This document shows positions 1-8,348 of a stretch of 15,862 bases of DNA, piece after piece. Location of the stretch: the NCBI GenBank assembly GCA_003667245.1, contig RCNN01000102.1, positions 1 to 15,862 of the forward strand, given 5' to 3'. The notes under the pieces are model-generated. The model was not told the DNA's origin. It saw nothing but the letters and a program-made list of their open reading frames with translations, and searched no databases. Position 1 is the stretch's first letter; every line of letters starts with the position of its first letter. Both the position numbers and the translations under genes were made by a program. Origin of the DNA: Heterostelium multicystogenum. Taxonomy: Eukaryota; Evosea; Eumycetozoa; Acytosteliales; Acytosteliaceae.

Positions 1-884
1 AGCTTGCGAGCGATGATAACCAAGGCCTGAGTCCGTTTTCAGGCCTTCTGGCCAGATAGCCTTCATAGAGCGGTTTCCAAGCGTTTTGACTTGATACCTG
101 CTGACGCCGCGTTATGCAGCAATCGACGGATCTCCGAGTCTCCTTTTTTACTCAGTGAGCGACGTCCGCTCATTTGCCCCGAGTCAGATACTCTCAAGTC
201 CATTCCCAGGAACGCGATATAGGCATCGGCACTTTCAAACTCGCCTCGTTGAAACGCCATCGTGAGCGCTACCGCAGTGAGAAAACCAATCCCCTCAACG
301 GCTTGGCAGCGTTTGATCTGATGCAAGAGGCCCGCCTCAGTGACGGCATCTAATATCCGTTTTTCAATAAGCCCTTCATGTCTCGCAAGGCAGGCTGCGA
401 CACTTTTTGATGAAGCCTTAAGGAGTGGTTCACCTGCCCAGCTTTGGTTAAGGCCAACCCGCATTTTCACCAACGTGCCCGTCGGCGAAGCAAGCTTTGA
501 AGCTTGGTATAGATCTTCGGCGGCGGGTTCCAGGCACGTAAATCAGCCTGCTCATTTTTTTCAATAACGGGCCAGTAAACGCGCATCGCTGGCGTCTGTC
601 TTCGCCCGCCCACCCGTGCTTTTGCGGTAGTGATTAAGGCGGTAGCCATCAATCACATAAACCTTATGGCCCATCCCGTGGGCCAAATTGACCGTATCCA
701 GGTGATAGATATTGGTCGCCTCAATCGCGATGGCACTGTCCACGGGGAGAGATTTGAGCCACGCCTTCAGCTCTGTTTTGTTGTTGGGCACAATCTTCAA
801 TTCGTCTGTTTCAAAGTGACAGGCCACGACTTCAGCTTTAGCGACATCCACGCCGATGATTGATTGCAAGACAGTCATTGCCAT
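1..884 (-). CDS. IS110-family DEDD transposase, 3' end cut by window edge, frameshifted
   Basis: This is the transposase of an IS110-family element, which moves by recombination guided by a structured RNA. The N-terminal RuvC-like DEDD domain shows Asp13 (GVDVAK), Glu55 (AIEAT), and Asp97 and Asp100 (KTDASDARLLARY). The C-terminal Transposase_20 region shows VEGIGFLTAV, then SGRRSLSKKGDSEIRRLLHN, which should contain the catalytic serine. The start is ATG at 884, with GGAG about 8 bases upstream. Frame breaks near 567, 472, 88 and in 30-70 split the gene. After the apparent stop at 63 the family C-terminus continues in other frames (WKPLYEGYLAR, then TQALVIIARKL) to position 1, so the stop at 63 is not the real end. 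About 295 residues are present of the usual 310-350. Confidence 0.85.
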
Positions 885-1080
885 GAAAAACGCTCCGGGT
901 TAGGGTTTATGGGCTTGTCGGGGCTTCACCGTTGCGCTGGCTTGCTTCTATCGTCGGTCATGGCCGATGCATTCCTTATCGGCGCTTTGGTGAAGGGGTG
1001 GGCGAAGTCTCCACGGTCTGTACTGGCTAGAGTCAGATGCTGGCTTTTAGTCCCACCACCCCTACAAGTCTAACCATACA
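885..1080 (-). ncRNA. Candidate IS110 bridge-RNA region (structured non-coding end)
   Basis: This is the non-coding stretch directly upstream of the transposase, where the IS110 group encodes its bridge RNA. Visible pairing: CTTCACC at 924-930 with GGTGAAG at 989-995, continued across a 3x3 internal loop by GCGC at 934-937 with GCGC at 982-985. Nested inside is GCCGAT at 963-968 with ATCGGC at 978-983, closing a 9-base loop. Stems broken by internal loops are what a bridge RNA needs to present target- and donor-binding sequence. Transcript ends, strand and function are inferred, and some bases may be miscalled given the error level of this sequence. Confidence 0.45.
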
Positions 1081-1147
1081 AGCTGGCTTGCCTGCGATGG
1101 CGACCGGTGAATTCAACATCGCTATCGCAGGCAAGCCAGCTCCCACA
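1081..1147. repeat. REP doublet (Pseudomonas fluorescens type)
   Basis: The arm AGCTGGCTTGCCTGCGAT at 1081-1098 is perfectly inverted at 1124-1141 (18 bp), with a 25-base centre holding GAATTC. The right arm is followed by CCCACA, the normal outer flank of this repeat class, while the left outer flank is not preserved. Such doublets are scattered between genes in P. fluorescens and can act as transcription boundaries. This one lies between the end of proX and the IS110 element. Confidence 0.85.
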
Positions 1148-1160
1148 TTTGAATCGGTTG

Positions 1161-2190
1161 CTACTTTGGCGGTTTTTGCGGTGGCCACCCAGCCGTCAAA
1201 CGTCGCTTTGTTTTCCTTCATCCAGTCCTCCGCCAGCTTGCGAATTGTTGCTTTCGCTGAGCCGTCGGCGCTGAATGGTTTTTCCCAATAACTCCAGGTT
1301 GCCTGGGAAAACGTCATCTGCTCCACCAACTTCTTGATCGCCGGATTCGCCGCGATGAATTTGCTTGTTGCCGAATCGCATACCAGTTCCACGCCGCCAT
1401 CGCCATGCGGCATGGATCAGCCCCGCCGGCGCACCCGGCAACCCGGGCGTCAGTGCCGAAGTGGTGCTCGCACATTGCCCGGCAACGCATCAAACGGCGT
1501 CGGCAAGCCACCACACGTCCTGCCGGGCACCATGGTGTTGGTCATTCCACGACGGTGCCCACGCATAGAAAAACACCGGCTCGCCCTTCAGCCGGGCGAC
1601 GTTTTCGAACATCAGTGCTTCGTATTTGCCCGTACGACCGGGTTAACCGTGTCCTTGAGACCGAACTTGTCGAGCTGGTAATCCACCACATCGCCACAGC
1701 CCCAGCCCGGATCACAAACTGATCAGGTTGGCCTTGCCGTCCTTGCCGAACAGCCCGGCGATTTTCGGGTCCTTCATTTGTTCCAGGCTGGTGATGCCGT
1801 ACGCGTCGGCGGTTTTCTTGTCGATCATGTAAGCCGTTATAGCCAGCGCCCGTAATGAAGCCCGAGCCCACCACTTCGGTACGGTCCTTCACCTTGTCAA
1901 AGCTCGGTTGCAGCATCGGCAAGGTCACGTCCATCGACAGGTCCAGGTCGCCCTGGGCCGCGGCGGGAAGAACAGGGTTGGTGTTGACGGTGCTCAACTT
2001 GCTCGCGTAGCCCAGGCGCTTGGTGGCCTCGATCGCGATTTTGGTCAGTACGTAGTTGCCGCCGGTGCTTTCCGATTGCACGAAGCGGATGGTCTTGCCG
2101 GTACCCGGCAAATCCTCGGCCCACACCTGCCGTACTTGCCAGGTACAACACTGCTGCAAATCCAAGCAAGGCTTTGAATGGATGCATCAT
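1161..2190 (-). CDS. proX: Glycine betaine/L-proline-type ABC transporter substrate-binding protein (ProX-like), frameshifted
   Basis: This is a periplasmic binding protein that delivers a quaternary ammonium solute to the ProWV membrane complex. It opens with a signal peptide ([18 protein letters not shown]..., probable cleavage after VWA before EDLPG). The mature protein reads [19 protein letters not shown] and later [18 protein letters not shown], which aligns with the CNPGWGCEG region of E. coli ProX, and ends with FDGWV as ProX does. ATG ATG at 2190/2187 follows a GAGGA site. Frame breaks lie near 2118, 1830, 1718, 1560, 1460 and 1400. In the raw frame the protein reads on through the REP to 1033. 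A TAG at 1163-1161 in the next frame gives the expected ProX-like end, so 1161 is my preferred 3' end. It is the last gene of the proV-proW-proX order. Confidence 0.85.
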
Positions 2191-2260
2191 GATTTCCTCT
2201 TTTTTTTCTCGTTATGGTTAGGGTGGCAGTCAACAACGGGCATTCATGAGGTTCTTTTTG

Positions 2261-3157
2261 TTATGCGTTTACCGGGTTCGGATTGAGCAGTCGCTTGAAC
2301 AGCGACTTGCGCTTGCGCATGGTCGGTTGCGCCAGGTTCTGGGTGATCCGGTCGAGCATCATCGCCAGCAGCACAATGGCAATCCGCCCACCGCCCGCGC
2401 GGCCCACGTCCATCCGGCCCAGGCCTTGCAGCACCACCAGGCCGAGGCCTTCGGCGCCGATCATCGCCACCACCACCGACATCACCATGGCCGTGAGCAC
2501 GGTCTGGTTGAGGCCGCCGAGGATCGTCTGGATCGCCAGGGGCAGCTGGATTTCCCAGAGCAATTGGCGCTTGTCCGCACCAAAGGCGTGGCCGGCTTCC
2601 ACCAGTTTCGGTGTCGACCATGCGGATGCCCAGGTAGGTAAAGCGAATCAGCGGCGGGCAGGCGGAGATCACCACCGCCACTTCACCCGACACCGTGCCG
2701 ACGCCAAACAGCATCACCACCGGCACCAGGTACACGAAGGTCGGGGTGGTTTGCATGATGTCGAGGATCGGCCGCATCACGCCCCACACCCGCTCGCTGC
2801 GGGCGCACCAGATGCCCACCGGAATGCCACCACCGTGCAGATCACAATCGCCGTGGTGATCAGCGACAAGGTGGTCATGGCCTCGTCCCACACCCCCAAC
2901 GCGGCGATCACCACCAGGGCCACGGCGCTGAACACCGCCACCCCCAGGCTCGCCGCACGGTAGGCGATCAGGAACATCAGCAACACCATGACCGGGAACG
3001 GGATCGCGTGGATCACCGTGTCACTCAGCCCCAGCAAATGCTCCACCGGCCAGCGAATCGCCTGGAACATTGGCCGCAGGTGAATCCCCAGCCACTCCAC
3101 ACCCTGGCTGATCCACTGGTCTACGGGTAAAACCGCGAGGTCTTCTGAACTAAGCAT
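2261..3157 (-). CDS. proW: Glycine betaine-type ABC transporter permease (ProW-like), frameshifted
   Basis: This is the inner-membrane permease subunit of the betaine-type importer. Several hydrophobic segments are visible, for example VIHAIPFPVMVLLMFLIAY, FSAVALVVIAALGVW and LSLITTAIVICTVV. The ATPase-contacting EAA loop reads EAGHAFGADKRQLLWEIQLP, followed by LGGLNQTV as in E. coli ProW. The length is about 298 residues, shorter than E. coli ProW (354) at the N-terminus but usual for this family in Pseudomonas. The start ATG at 3157 has GAGG about 9 bases upstream, and TAA is at 2263-2261. Two frame breaks are seen: a missing G near 2826 (VV/GIPVGIW) and an extra A near 2608 (DTE/LVEAG). 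It starts about 51 bases after the proV stop and ends 70 bases before proX. Confidence 0.88.
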
Positions 3158-3208
3158 GCTGTGCAACCTCCGCAGCGGCAGGGCGCGGGCCGGGACGCTG
3201 CTATGCAA

Positions 3209-4340
3209 TCAAGAATGTGCGCGCTGTTTGAGGGTGCCGACGAACTGCCCGTCGCCATCCACCACCGCCACGGCAAACCCGGTTTGAGCAGGCGCGCGGC
3301 TTCCACCAACTTGCGCTGGCCGGCACGCAAACGAACTGGCTCGACAGCCGTTGCAGTGCGTCGGCGCCGCCGCCCACGGCCAGCAGCGCTGCCGAGTCCA
3401 GCACGCCGACCGCCTTGCCGCTGGTGTTCAGTACGAATGCAGCCGTGCTGTCATTGCCCACCACCCGGGTGTCACCCTGCACCAGCAGCGTGTGGGCTTT
3501 TTCCATGATCGAGCGCGCATCGAACAGCCGCGAACGGTCCACCTCCCGGGTGAACGCCGCGACGTAATCGCTGCCCGGGTCCATCACGATTTCTGGGGCG
3601 TGCCCTCGCGCACCACTTGGCCGTCGGCCATGATCGCGATGCGTGTGCCCAGCTTCAGGGCTTCCTGGAAGTCGTGGGTGATGAACAGGATGGTTTTTTT
3701 CAGGGTGCGTTGCAGGCGCAGCAACTCGTCCTGCATCTCGGTGCGGATCAATGGGTCGAGGGCACTGAAGGCCTCGTCCATGATCAGCACGTCGGCGTCG
3801 GTGGCCAGTGCGCGGGCCAGGCCGACGCGCTGGCGCATGCCGCCGGACAGCTCGTGGGGATGGTGGTCGGCCCACTTGGCCAGGCCGACAATCGCCAGTA
3901 CTTCCAGGGCCCGCTTGCGCCGCTCGGCCGCCGACACACCGCGCAGCTTGAGGCCGAACTCGGTGTTCTCGATCACGGTTTTATCGGCAGCAGCGCGAAG
4001 TGCTGGAACACCATGGAGATACGCGTGCGGCGCACTTCCCGCAGTTGGTTTTCGTCGAGGCTCACCAGGTCTTCGCCGTCCAGCAGGATCTTGCCCGCGG
4101 TCGGTTCATTCAGGCGGTTGATACAGCGCGCCAGGGTGGATTTGCCCGAGCCCGAGAGGCCCATGATCATGTAGATCGCCCCGCTGGGGATCGACAGCGA
4201 TACGTTGTTGAGGCCGACCACGGTGGCGGTCTCGGCCAGGATCCGGTCTTTGCTGGCCCGGCGGTCAAGAGCTGCATGGCCCTGTCCGGGGTTGAGGAAA
4301 AGACCTTGTAGAGGTTCTCAATCTTTAGTCGTTCGCTCAC
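3209..4340 (-). CDS. proV: Glycine betaine-type ABC transporter ATP-binding protein (ProV-like), frameshifted
   Basis: This is the ATPase of the importer. Motifs in order: Walker [11 protein letters not shown]-loop FQHFALLP, signature [15 protein letters not shown], Walker [15 protein letters not shown], switch ITHD. A C-terminal CBS-type region follows ([12 protein letters not shown] through [17 protein letters not shown]), which in the OpuA/ProV family senses ionic strength. The start is GTG at 4340 ([14 protein letters not shown]), chosen because GGAGG lies 6 bases upstream at 4347-4351. The stop is TGA at 3211-3209 in the reconstructed frame. Frame breaks lie near 4270, 3986, 3600, 3350 and 3283, and most are explained by one missing base. 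It is the first gene of the transport operon, behind a 179-base gap after the CMD gene. Confidence 0.88.
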
Positions 4341-4519
4341 CAATTGCCTCCAATTGTTGTTTTGCAATCTGCGGAAAACTTCATCAATAGAAATTTTTGG
4401 GCTACTGGCAGTTAAAAATCTTCGAGCTAAGGCGACGCAAGGCGCAGTCGCAAAAATTTCTTGTTGTGGTGCCAAGGCACTTACAGCATGAGCGGTGTGG
4501 CGAGTGCAAGGGTTGGGCG
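4341..4519 (-). promoter_or_regulatory. Gap upstream of proV with a 10-bp spaced inverted repeat
   Basis: This gap between the CMD stop and the proV start probably holds the promoter of proVWX. GAAATTTTTG at 4390-4399 is perfectly inverted as CAAAAATTTC at 4451-4460, 51 bases apart. Inside lies a small stem, GCGAC at 4432-4436 with GTCGC at 4447-4451. A further short palindrome, GTGCCAAGGCAC, is at 4469-4480. I could not assign convincing -35 and -10 boxes. The repeat could be paired operator half-sites, an RNA stem in a leader, or the ends of a small element. Confidence 0.4.
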
Positions 4520-4915
4520 TCAACCGGTCGTTGAATCCGATGGAGCCATGCTTTCCCGGGCTTTGCGGGCCACGCGAAACGCCTCGACACCCGCCGGCAC
4601 GCCGCAGTACACCGCGATCTGCACGAGGGCGGCGCGCAGTTCGTCGTCGCTCAGTCCGTTGCGCAGGGCGCCGCAGAAATGCGTACCGAATTCGTCCATG
4701 CGCCCCAGCGCCGCGAGCATTCCCAGGTTGAGCAGACTGCGTTGCTTGAGGTCCAGGCTGTCGTCGGTCCAGACCATGCCCCAGCAGTACTCGTTGAGCA
4801 CCGCCTGGAAGGGCCGGGAAAAGTCGTCGGCGCGGCCCAGGGCCTGGTCGACGTAGCTATCCCCGAGGACTTGGCGGCGAACGCTTTCGCCTTGGGCCTG
4901 CAATGATTTATCCAT
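4520..4915 (-). CDS. Carboxymuconolactone decarboxylase (CMD) family protein, PcaC-like
   Basis: This is an intact 131-residue protein of the CMD/AhpD-like fold, the same size as PcaC. Family landmarks: VRRQVLGDSYVDQAL near the N-terminus, WGMVWTDDSLDLKQRSLLNLGMLAAL in mid-protein, THFCGALRNGLSDDEL, and the conserved IAVYCGVPAG near residue 105. PcaC decarboxylates 4-carboxymuconolactone, but here no other protocatechuate genes are present, so another lactone or beta-keto acid is more likely, or a non-decarboxylase role. ATG at 4915 overlaps the end of the hydrolase gene by 8 bases, so translation is probably coupled. It is one of only three full-length genes here without a frame break. Confidence 0.85.
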   Translation of the reverse strand: MDKSLQAQGESVRRQVLGDSYVDQALGRADDFSRPFQAVLNEYCWGMVWTDDSLDLKQRSLLNLGMLAALGRMDEFGTHFCGALRNGLSDDELRAALVQIAVYCGVPAGVEAFRVARKARESMAPSDSTTG

Positions 4916-5722
4916 GATGAGTCTCCGAGTCGATTAGAAAGTCGCGTATCAGGGCGGCCACCTGTTGCGGCGCCTCGATCAGGATGCAATGGCGCAGCCC
5001 AGGCAGAATCCGCAGTTGCGAACCCTCGATGCGATCGTGCATGAACGCCGCCATCCGTGGGTTGGAGCCGGCGTCTTCGGCACCGGTGGCAATCAGCGTG
5101 GGGCAGCGGATCCGTGACAGCTGTGTTCGCCGAAATCCGACTCGGCCAGGATGCGATACGCCGCGGCATAACAGCCCGGGTCGTTGTCGGCATTCAGTTG
5201 GCGTAGACGGGTAACGGCCTCGGGATTGCGCGCCTGAAATCCTCGGTCAGCCAACGCGACAGCGATGCCTCGTAGTGAGCCACCGGCTCCCCGGCCTGCA
5301 AGGCGGCGAGGCGCGCGTGTACCCGCTCGCGCTCCTCGGCGTTACGCCCGGCGACGGTCGACAGCAGCACCAACCGGTGAACCCGCGACGGATGAGTCAG
5401 GGCCATGCGCTGGGCGATCAGCCCGCCCAACGAGAACCCGGCCAGGTCGAACTGCTTGAAAGCCCACGTGATCCGCCAGGGCCACCGCCTCACCCACCAA
5501 TGATTCAATCTCATAACGACCGGGCGTGCGGGACGACTGGCCGTGGCCGCGCAGGGTCGAAGGTCAGCACGGTGAATTGCTCCTGCAGACCCGCCACCGT
5601 TTCAGCCCACGCCTCAAGGCTGGAACCCACGCCATGGATGCACACCAGCGGGCGCGGTCCATGCCGTCCAGGCGATAGTTTGAGCGTGACGTTGCCACGC
5701 TGAAACGTTGTGCCTGGCCCAT
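4908..5722 (-). CDS. Alpha/beta-fold hydrolase (candidate TgnD- or PcaD-like), frameshifted
   Basis: This is a serine hydrolase of about 270 residues, the length of enol-lactonases such as PcaD. The oxyanion region reads [13 protein letters not shown], and [11 protein letters not shown] is typical. The nucleophile elbow is GFSLGG, the probable acid lies in [11 protein letters not shown], and the histidine in GLRHCIL. The start ATG at 5722 overlaps the monooxygenase stop (TGATG), and the stop TAA at 4910-4908 overlaps the CMD gene. Frame breaks lie near 5680, 5660, 5565, 5463, 5240 and 5125. In trigonelline breakdown a hydrolase (TgnD) cleaves the N-methylformamido-methylene-succinate intermediate. 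That role fits the neighbours but is inferred from context. An enol-lactone substrate is the main alternative. Confidence 0.8.
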
Positions 5723-6796
5723 CACGCGCTGACCTGGTTGCGTTGTCTGGCGCGTTCGCGCTCGGCGAAGAATGGCATCACTTCATCGATGAACAGGCGC
5801 AGGGTCTGCTTCTGCAGTTCGAACGGCAGGTTGAAGGTCAGCCCAGGCAATACTGGTCGACACCGGCGGCTTCGTAGTCGAGCAGCTTTTCGATGATTTC
5901 TTCCGGGGTGCCGAACATCAAGTTGCGTCGCAGGTTTTCCGGGTTTGTAGTTGTCTTTGCCGCGCACGCTTTCAAACGGCACCGGCTCGGGGAAGCCGTT
6001 GTGCACGGTGCCGATGTTCTGCATCAGGTTCTCGAAGGCGCGGCCAAAATCCATGCTGTGCTTGACCGGCAGTTCCCAGTCGTTGGCGTTGGCGTACACG
6101 CAGGTGCGGCGCTGCATCATGAAGCGCGGGCGTGGCACGTGGGGGTTGTCGGCCACGGCCTTGTTGAATTTTTCGCCGAGCACCGCGATTTCGGCCGCCG
6201 GCAGCGAGAGCGGGGTGGACAGGATGTTGGCGCCAATGCTCACTGCCCAGTCGAAGGTGCCCGGGTCCGTGCGGCGACCCAGATAGGCGGGTGGCCTTTT
6301 TGCAACGGCTTCGGTACGGCGGCGGTCTGCGGGAATTTCCAGTAGTGGCCGTCGTGGCGTAGTCGCCGGTCCAGAGCTTTTGCACCGCCGGCACCAGTTC
6401 CTTCATGTAGCCCACACCTTCCTGCTGTTGCAGGCCGGGGGTCATGCGGTCGAACTCGTACTGGTAGGAACCGCGGGCGATGCCGAATTCCAGGCGGCCG
6501 TGGGTCAGGTGATCACACAGCGCGGCTTCACCCGGCAAGGCGGATCGGATGCCAATAGGCAGCAGCGAGGGTTGCGGTGCCCAGGCGGATACGCTCGGTG
6601 TGCTGGCCGAGCCAGGTCAGGGTCTGGAACGGGTTGGGCGCGATGTGCATTCCAGGGTGTGGTGTTCGGAGGTCCACAGGGTTTCAAAGCCGCCGGCATC
6701 GGCGATCTTTGCCAGCTCCAGCAGGTTGGCCATGACGGTCTGCATCGGCACGTCTGGCGAGAAGCGTTCCATGCTCAGGGATACGGCGAATTTCAT
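5722..6796 (-). CDS. LLM class (luciferase-like) flavin-dependent monooxygenase, candidate trigonelline oxygenase component, frameshifted
   Basis: This is a bacterial luciferase-like monooxygenase of about 358 residues that would use reduced flavin supplied by the reductase at 8349-9296. It begins MKFAVSLSMERF with AAGGAG 6 bases upstream (6803-6808). Family features are the EHH motif in LWTSEHHT near residue 45, RIRLGTATLAAAYWHPIRLA, and LEFGIARGSY. The end reads EVMPFFAERERARQ. Frame breaks lie near 6650, 6530, 6360, 6255, 5945 and 5850, and each flanking piece fits the family. It starts 18 bases after the aldehyde dehydrogenase stop and overlaps the hydrolase start. Known relatives open N-heterocycles (RutA on uracil, the Tgn oxygenase on trigonelline). 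The exact substrate is inferred. Confidence 0.85.
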
Positions 6797-6814
6797 AAGA
6801 TGCTCCTTGAATAA

Positions 6815-8326
6815 TCAGCGCAGGCGAATGACGAAGGGGTCCTGCATTTCGCCGGAGTAATCGATGACCACGTTCTTGGCCCGGGAAAACTCGCGCATCA
6901 CGTCAAAGCCGCCGCGACGGCCATATCCGCTGTGCTTGAAGCCGCCGTTGGCGGACATGTAGGCCGAGCTGCGGTAGGTGTTGATCCACACCGTGCCGGC
7001 GTCGATGCGGTTGGCAAAGCGCATCGCGCGGTCGATGTTCTGGGTCCAGATTCCGGACGCCAGGCCGTAGTGGGTATCGTTGGCCAGGCTGAGCATTTGC
7101 TCTTCGGAGGTGAAGGGCATCACACCCACTACCGGGCCGAACAATTCGTCGCGCATGAACGGCATGTCGTTGGTGGCGTTGGCCATCACCGTGGGCTCGA
7201 AGTACCAGCCTTCGGACAGGTGCGCGGCGCTGGGGCGCTTGCCGCCGACGGCGATCTGCGCGCCTTGTTGGGCGCCGCTGGCGATGTAGCCTTCGAGCTT
7301 TTGCAGTTGGGCTTGCAGGGCCAGCGGGCCGATGTCGGTGTGTTCTTCCATCGGGTGGCCGACGCTGATCTGTTGGGTGCGGGCCACCAGGGCCTCGACG
7401 AACTTGTCGTAGATCGGCGCTTTCGACAAAGCAGCGCGAACCGGCCACGCAACTTTGCCCGGCGGCGGCGAAGATCCCGGAGACCACGCCATTCACGGCC
7501 TTCTCGATATCCACATCGGCAAACACCACGTGGGGCGATTTGCCGCCCAGTTCCATCTGGCACGGCACCAGGTTATTGGCGGCGTTGCCAGCGATACGCC
7601 GACCGGTTTCGGTGCTGCCGGTGAACACGTATTTGGCGATGTCGGGATGGCGGGTCAGGGCCTCGCCGGTGACGGCGCCGTTGCCGGTGACTACGTTGAC
7701 CACACCCGCCGGGAAGCCGGCTTCGATGATCAGTTCGGCCAGCGCCAGTGTGGAGGCGCTGGCGTGTTCCGAGGGCTTGATCACCACCGTGTTGCCGATG
7801 GCCAGGCACGGTGCGAGGGTGCCGGTGAGCAGCATCAGCGGCGAGTTCCACGGGTGATCATGCCGACCACGCCCAACGGCTCGCGGCTGCTGTAGTTGAG
7901 CTGGTTGAGCTTGTTGACCGGGATCACCTCGCCTTGCAGCTTGTCGGCCATGCCGGCGAAGTAGACGTAGGCATCGGGCAGGGCGCTCATTTGCGCGCGC
8001 ATTTCCCGCAGCAGCTTGCCGTTGTCGCGGGTTTCCAGCAGCGCCAGTTCTTCGGCGTGCTCGGCCACCAGCTGGGCCAGGCGATACAACAATTTGCCGC
8101 GTGCGGTGGGTGTCATGTTGCGCCACTGCGGGTCGTTGAAGGTCTTGTGGGCGGAAGCGACGGCGCGGGCCACGTCGCCGGCATCGGCCTGGGCGAACTG
8201 GTACCAGGACTGGCCGGTGGTGGGGTCGAAACTGTCGACATAGCTGCCGCTGTCGGGAGCGACAAAGCGACCGTCGATAAACAGGTTGAGGCGGTTGCCC
8301 TCAAGGGCGCTGACCGTGGTTTTCAT
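6815..8326 (-). CDS. NAD(P)-dependent aldehyde dehydrogenase, candidate TgnC-like, frameshifted
   Basis: This is an aldehyde dehydrogenase of about 503 residues, full length for the family. It shows the cofactor and catalytic motifs in order: PWNSPLMLL, VVIKPSEHAS, FTGSTETGRRI, catalytic Glu near residue 258 (MELGGKSP), catalytic Cys near 292 (GQSCVAGSRC) and ELFGPVVGVM. It starts at ATG 8326 with AGGA 7 bases upstream and follows the flavin reductase by 22 bases. There are two frame breaks, a missing C near 7856 (GMIT/PWNSP) and one near 7425 (VESA/PIYDK). In the trigonelline pathway such an enzyme (TgnC) oxidises the hydroxybutyrolactone product of ring opening. Other semialdehydes remain possible. 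Confidence 0.88.
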
Positions 8327-8348
8327 GCAAGAGTCCTGTAGGTGCGTG

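Larger units (their letters stand above)
1..1080 (-). mobile_element. IS110-family insertion sequence, partial (left part outside window)
   Basis: The element holds a DEDD-type transposase (1-884, minus) and about 195 bases of non-coding, hairpin-rich sequence upstream of it (885-1080). A long upstream non-coding end is the layout of the IS110 group, as opposed to IS1111, where the long non-coding end lies downstream of the gene. The boundary near 1080 is inferred. A REP doublet starts at 1081, and its left outer flank reads CCATACA where the matching right flank reads TCCCACA, so the REP may be interrupted there. IS110 elements make no target duplication and this group lacks obvious terminal inverted repeats, so the end cannot be fixed from this copy alone. 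The other end lies beyond position 1. Confidence 0.75.

Noticed and set aside
22..47. 9-bp hairpin AAGGCCTGA/TCAGGCCTT that looks like a terminator after the transposase
   Set aside because: Read on the minus strand, the surrounding bases encode the conserved IS110 C-terminus (WKPLYEGYLAR, TQALVIIARKL) in shifted frames, so the hairpin lies inside the gene and the stop at 63 is a frame artefact.
4460..4490. TGGCAC next to the 4469-4480 palindrome as a sigma-54 promoter
   Set aside because: The required GC at the -12 position is not found at the right distance on either strand.
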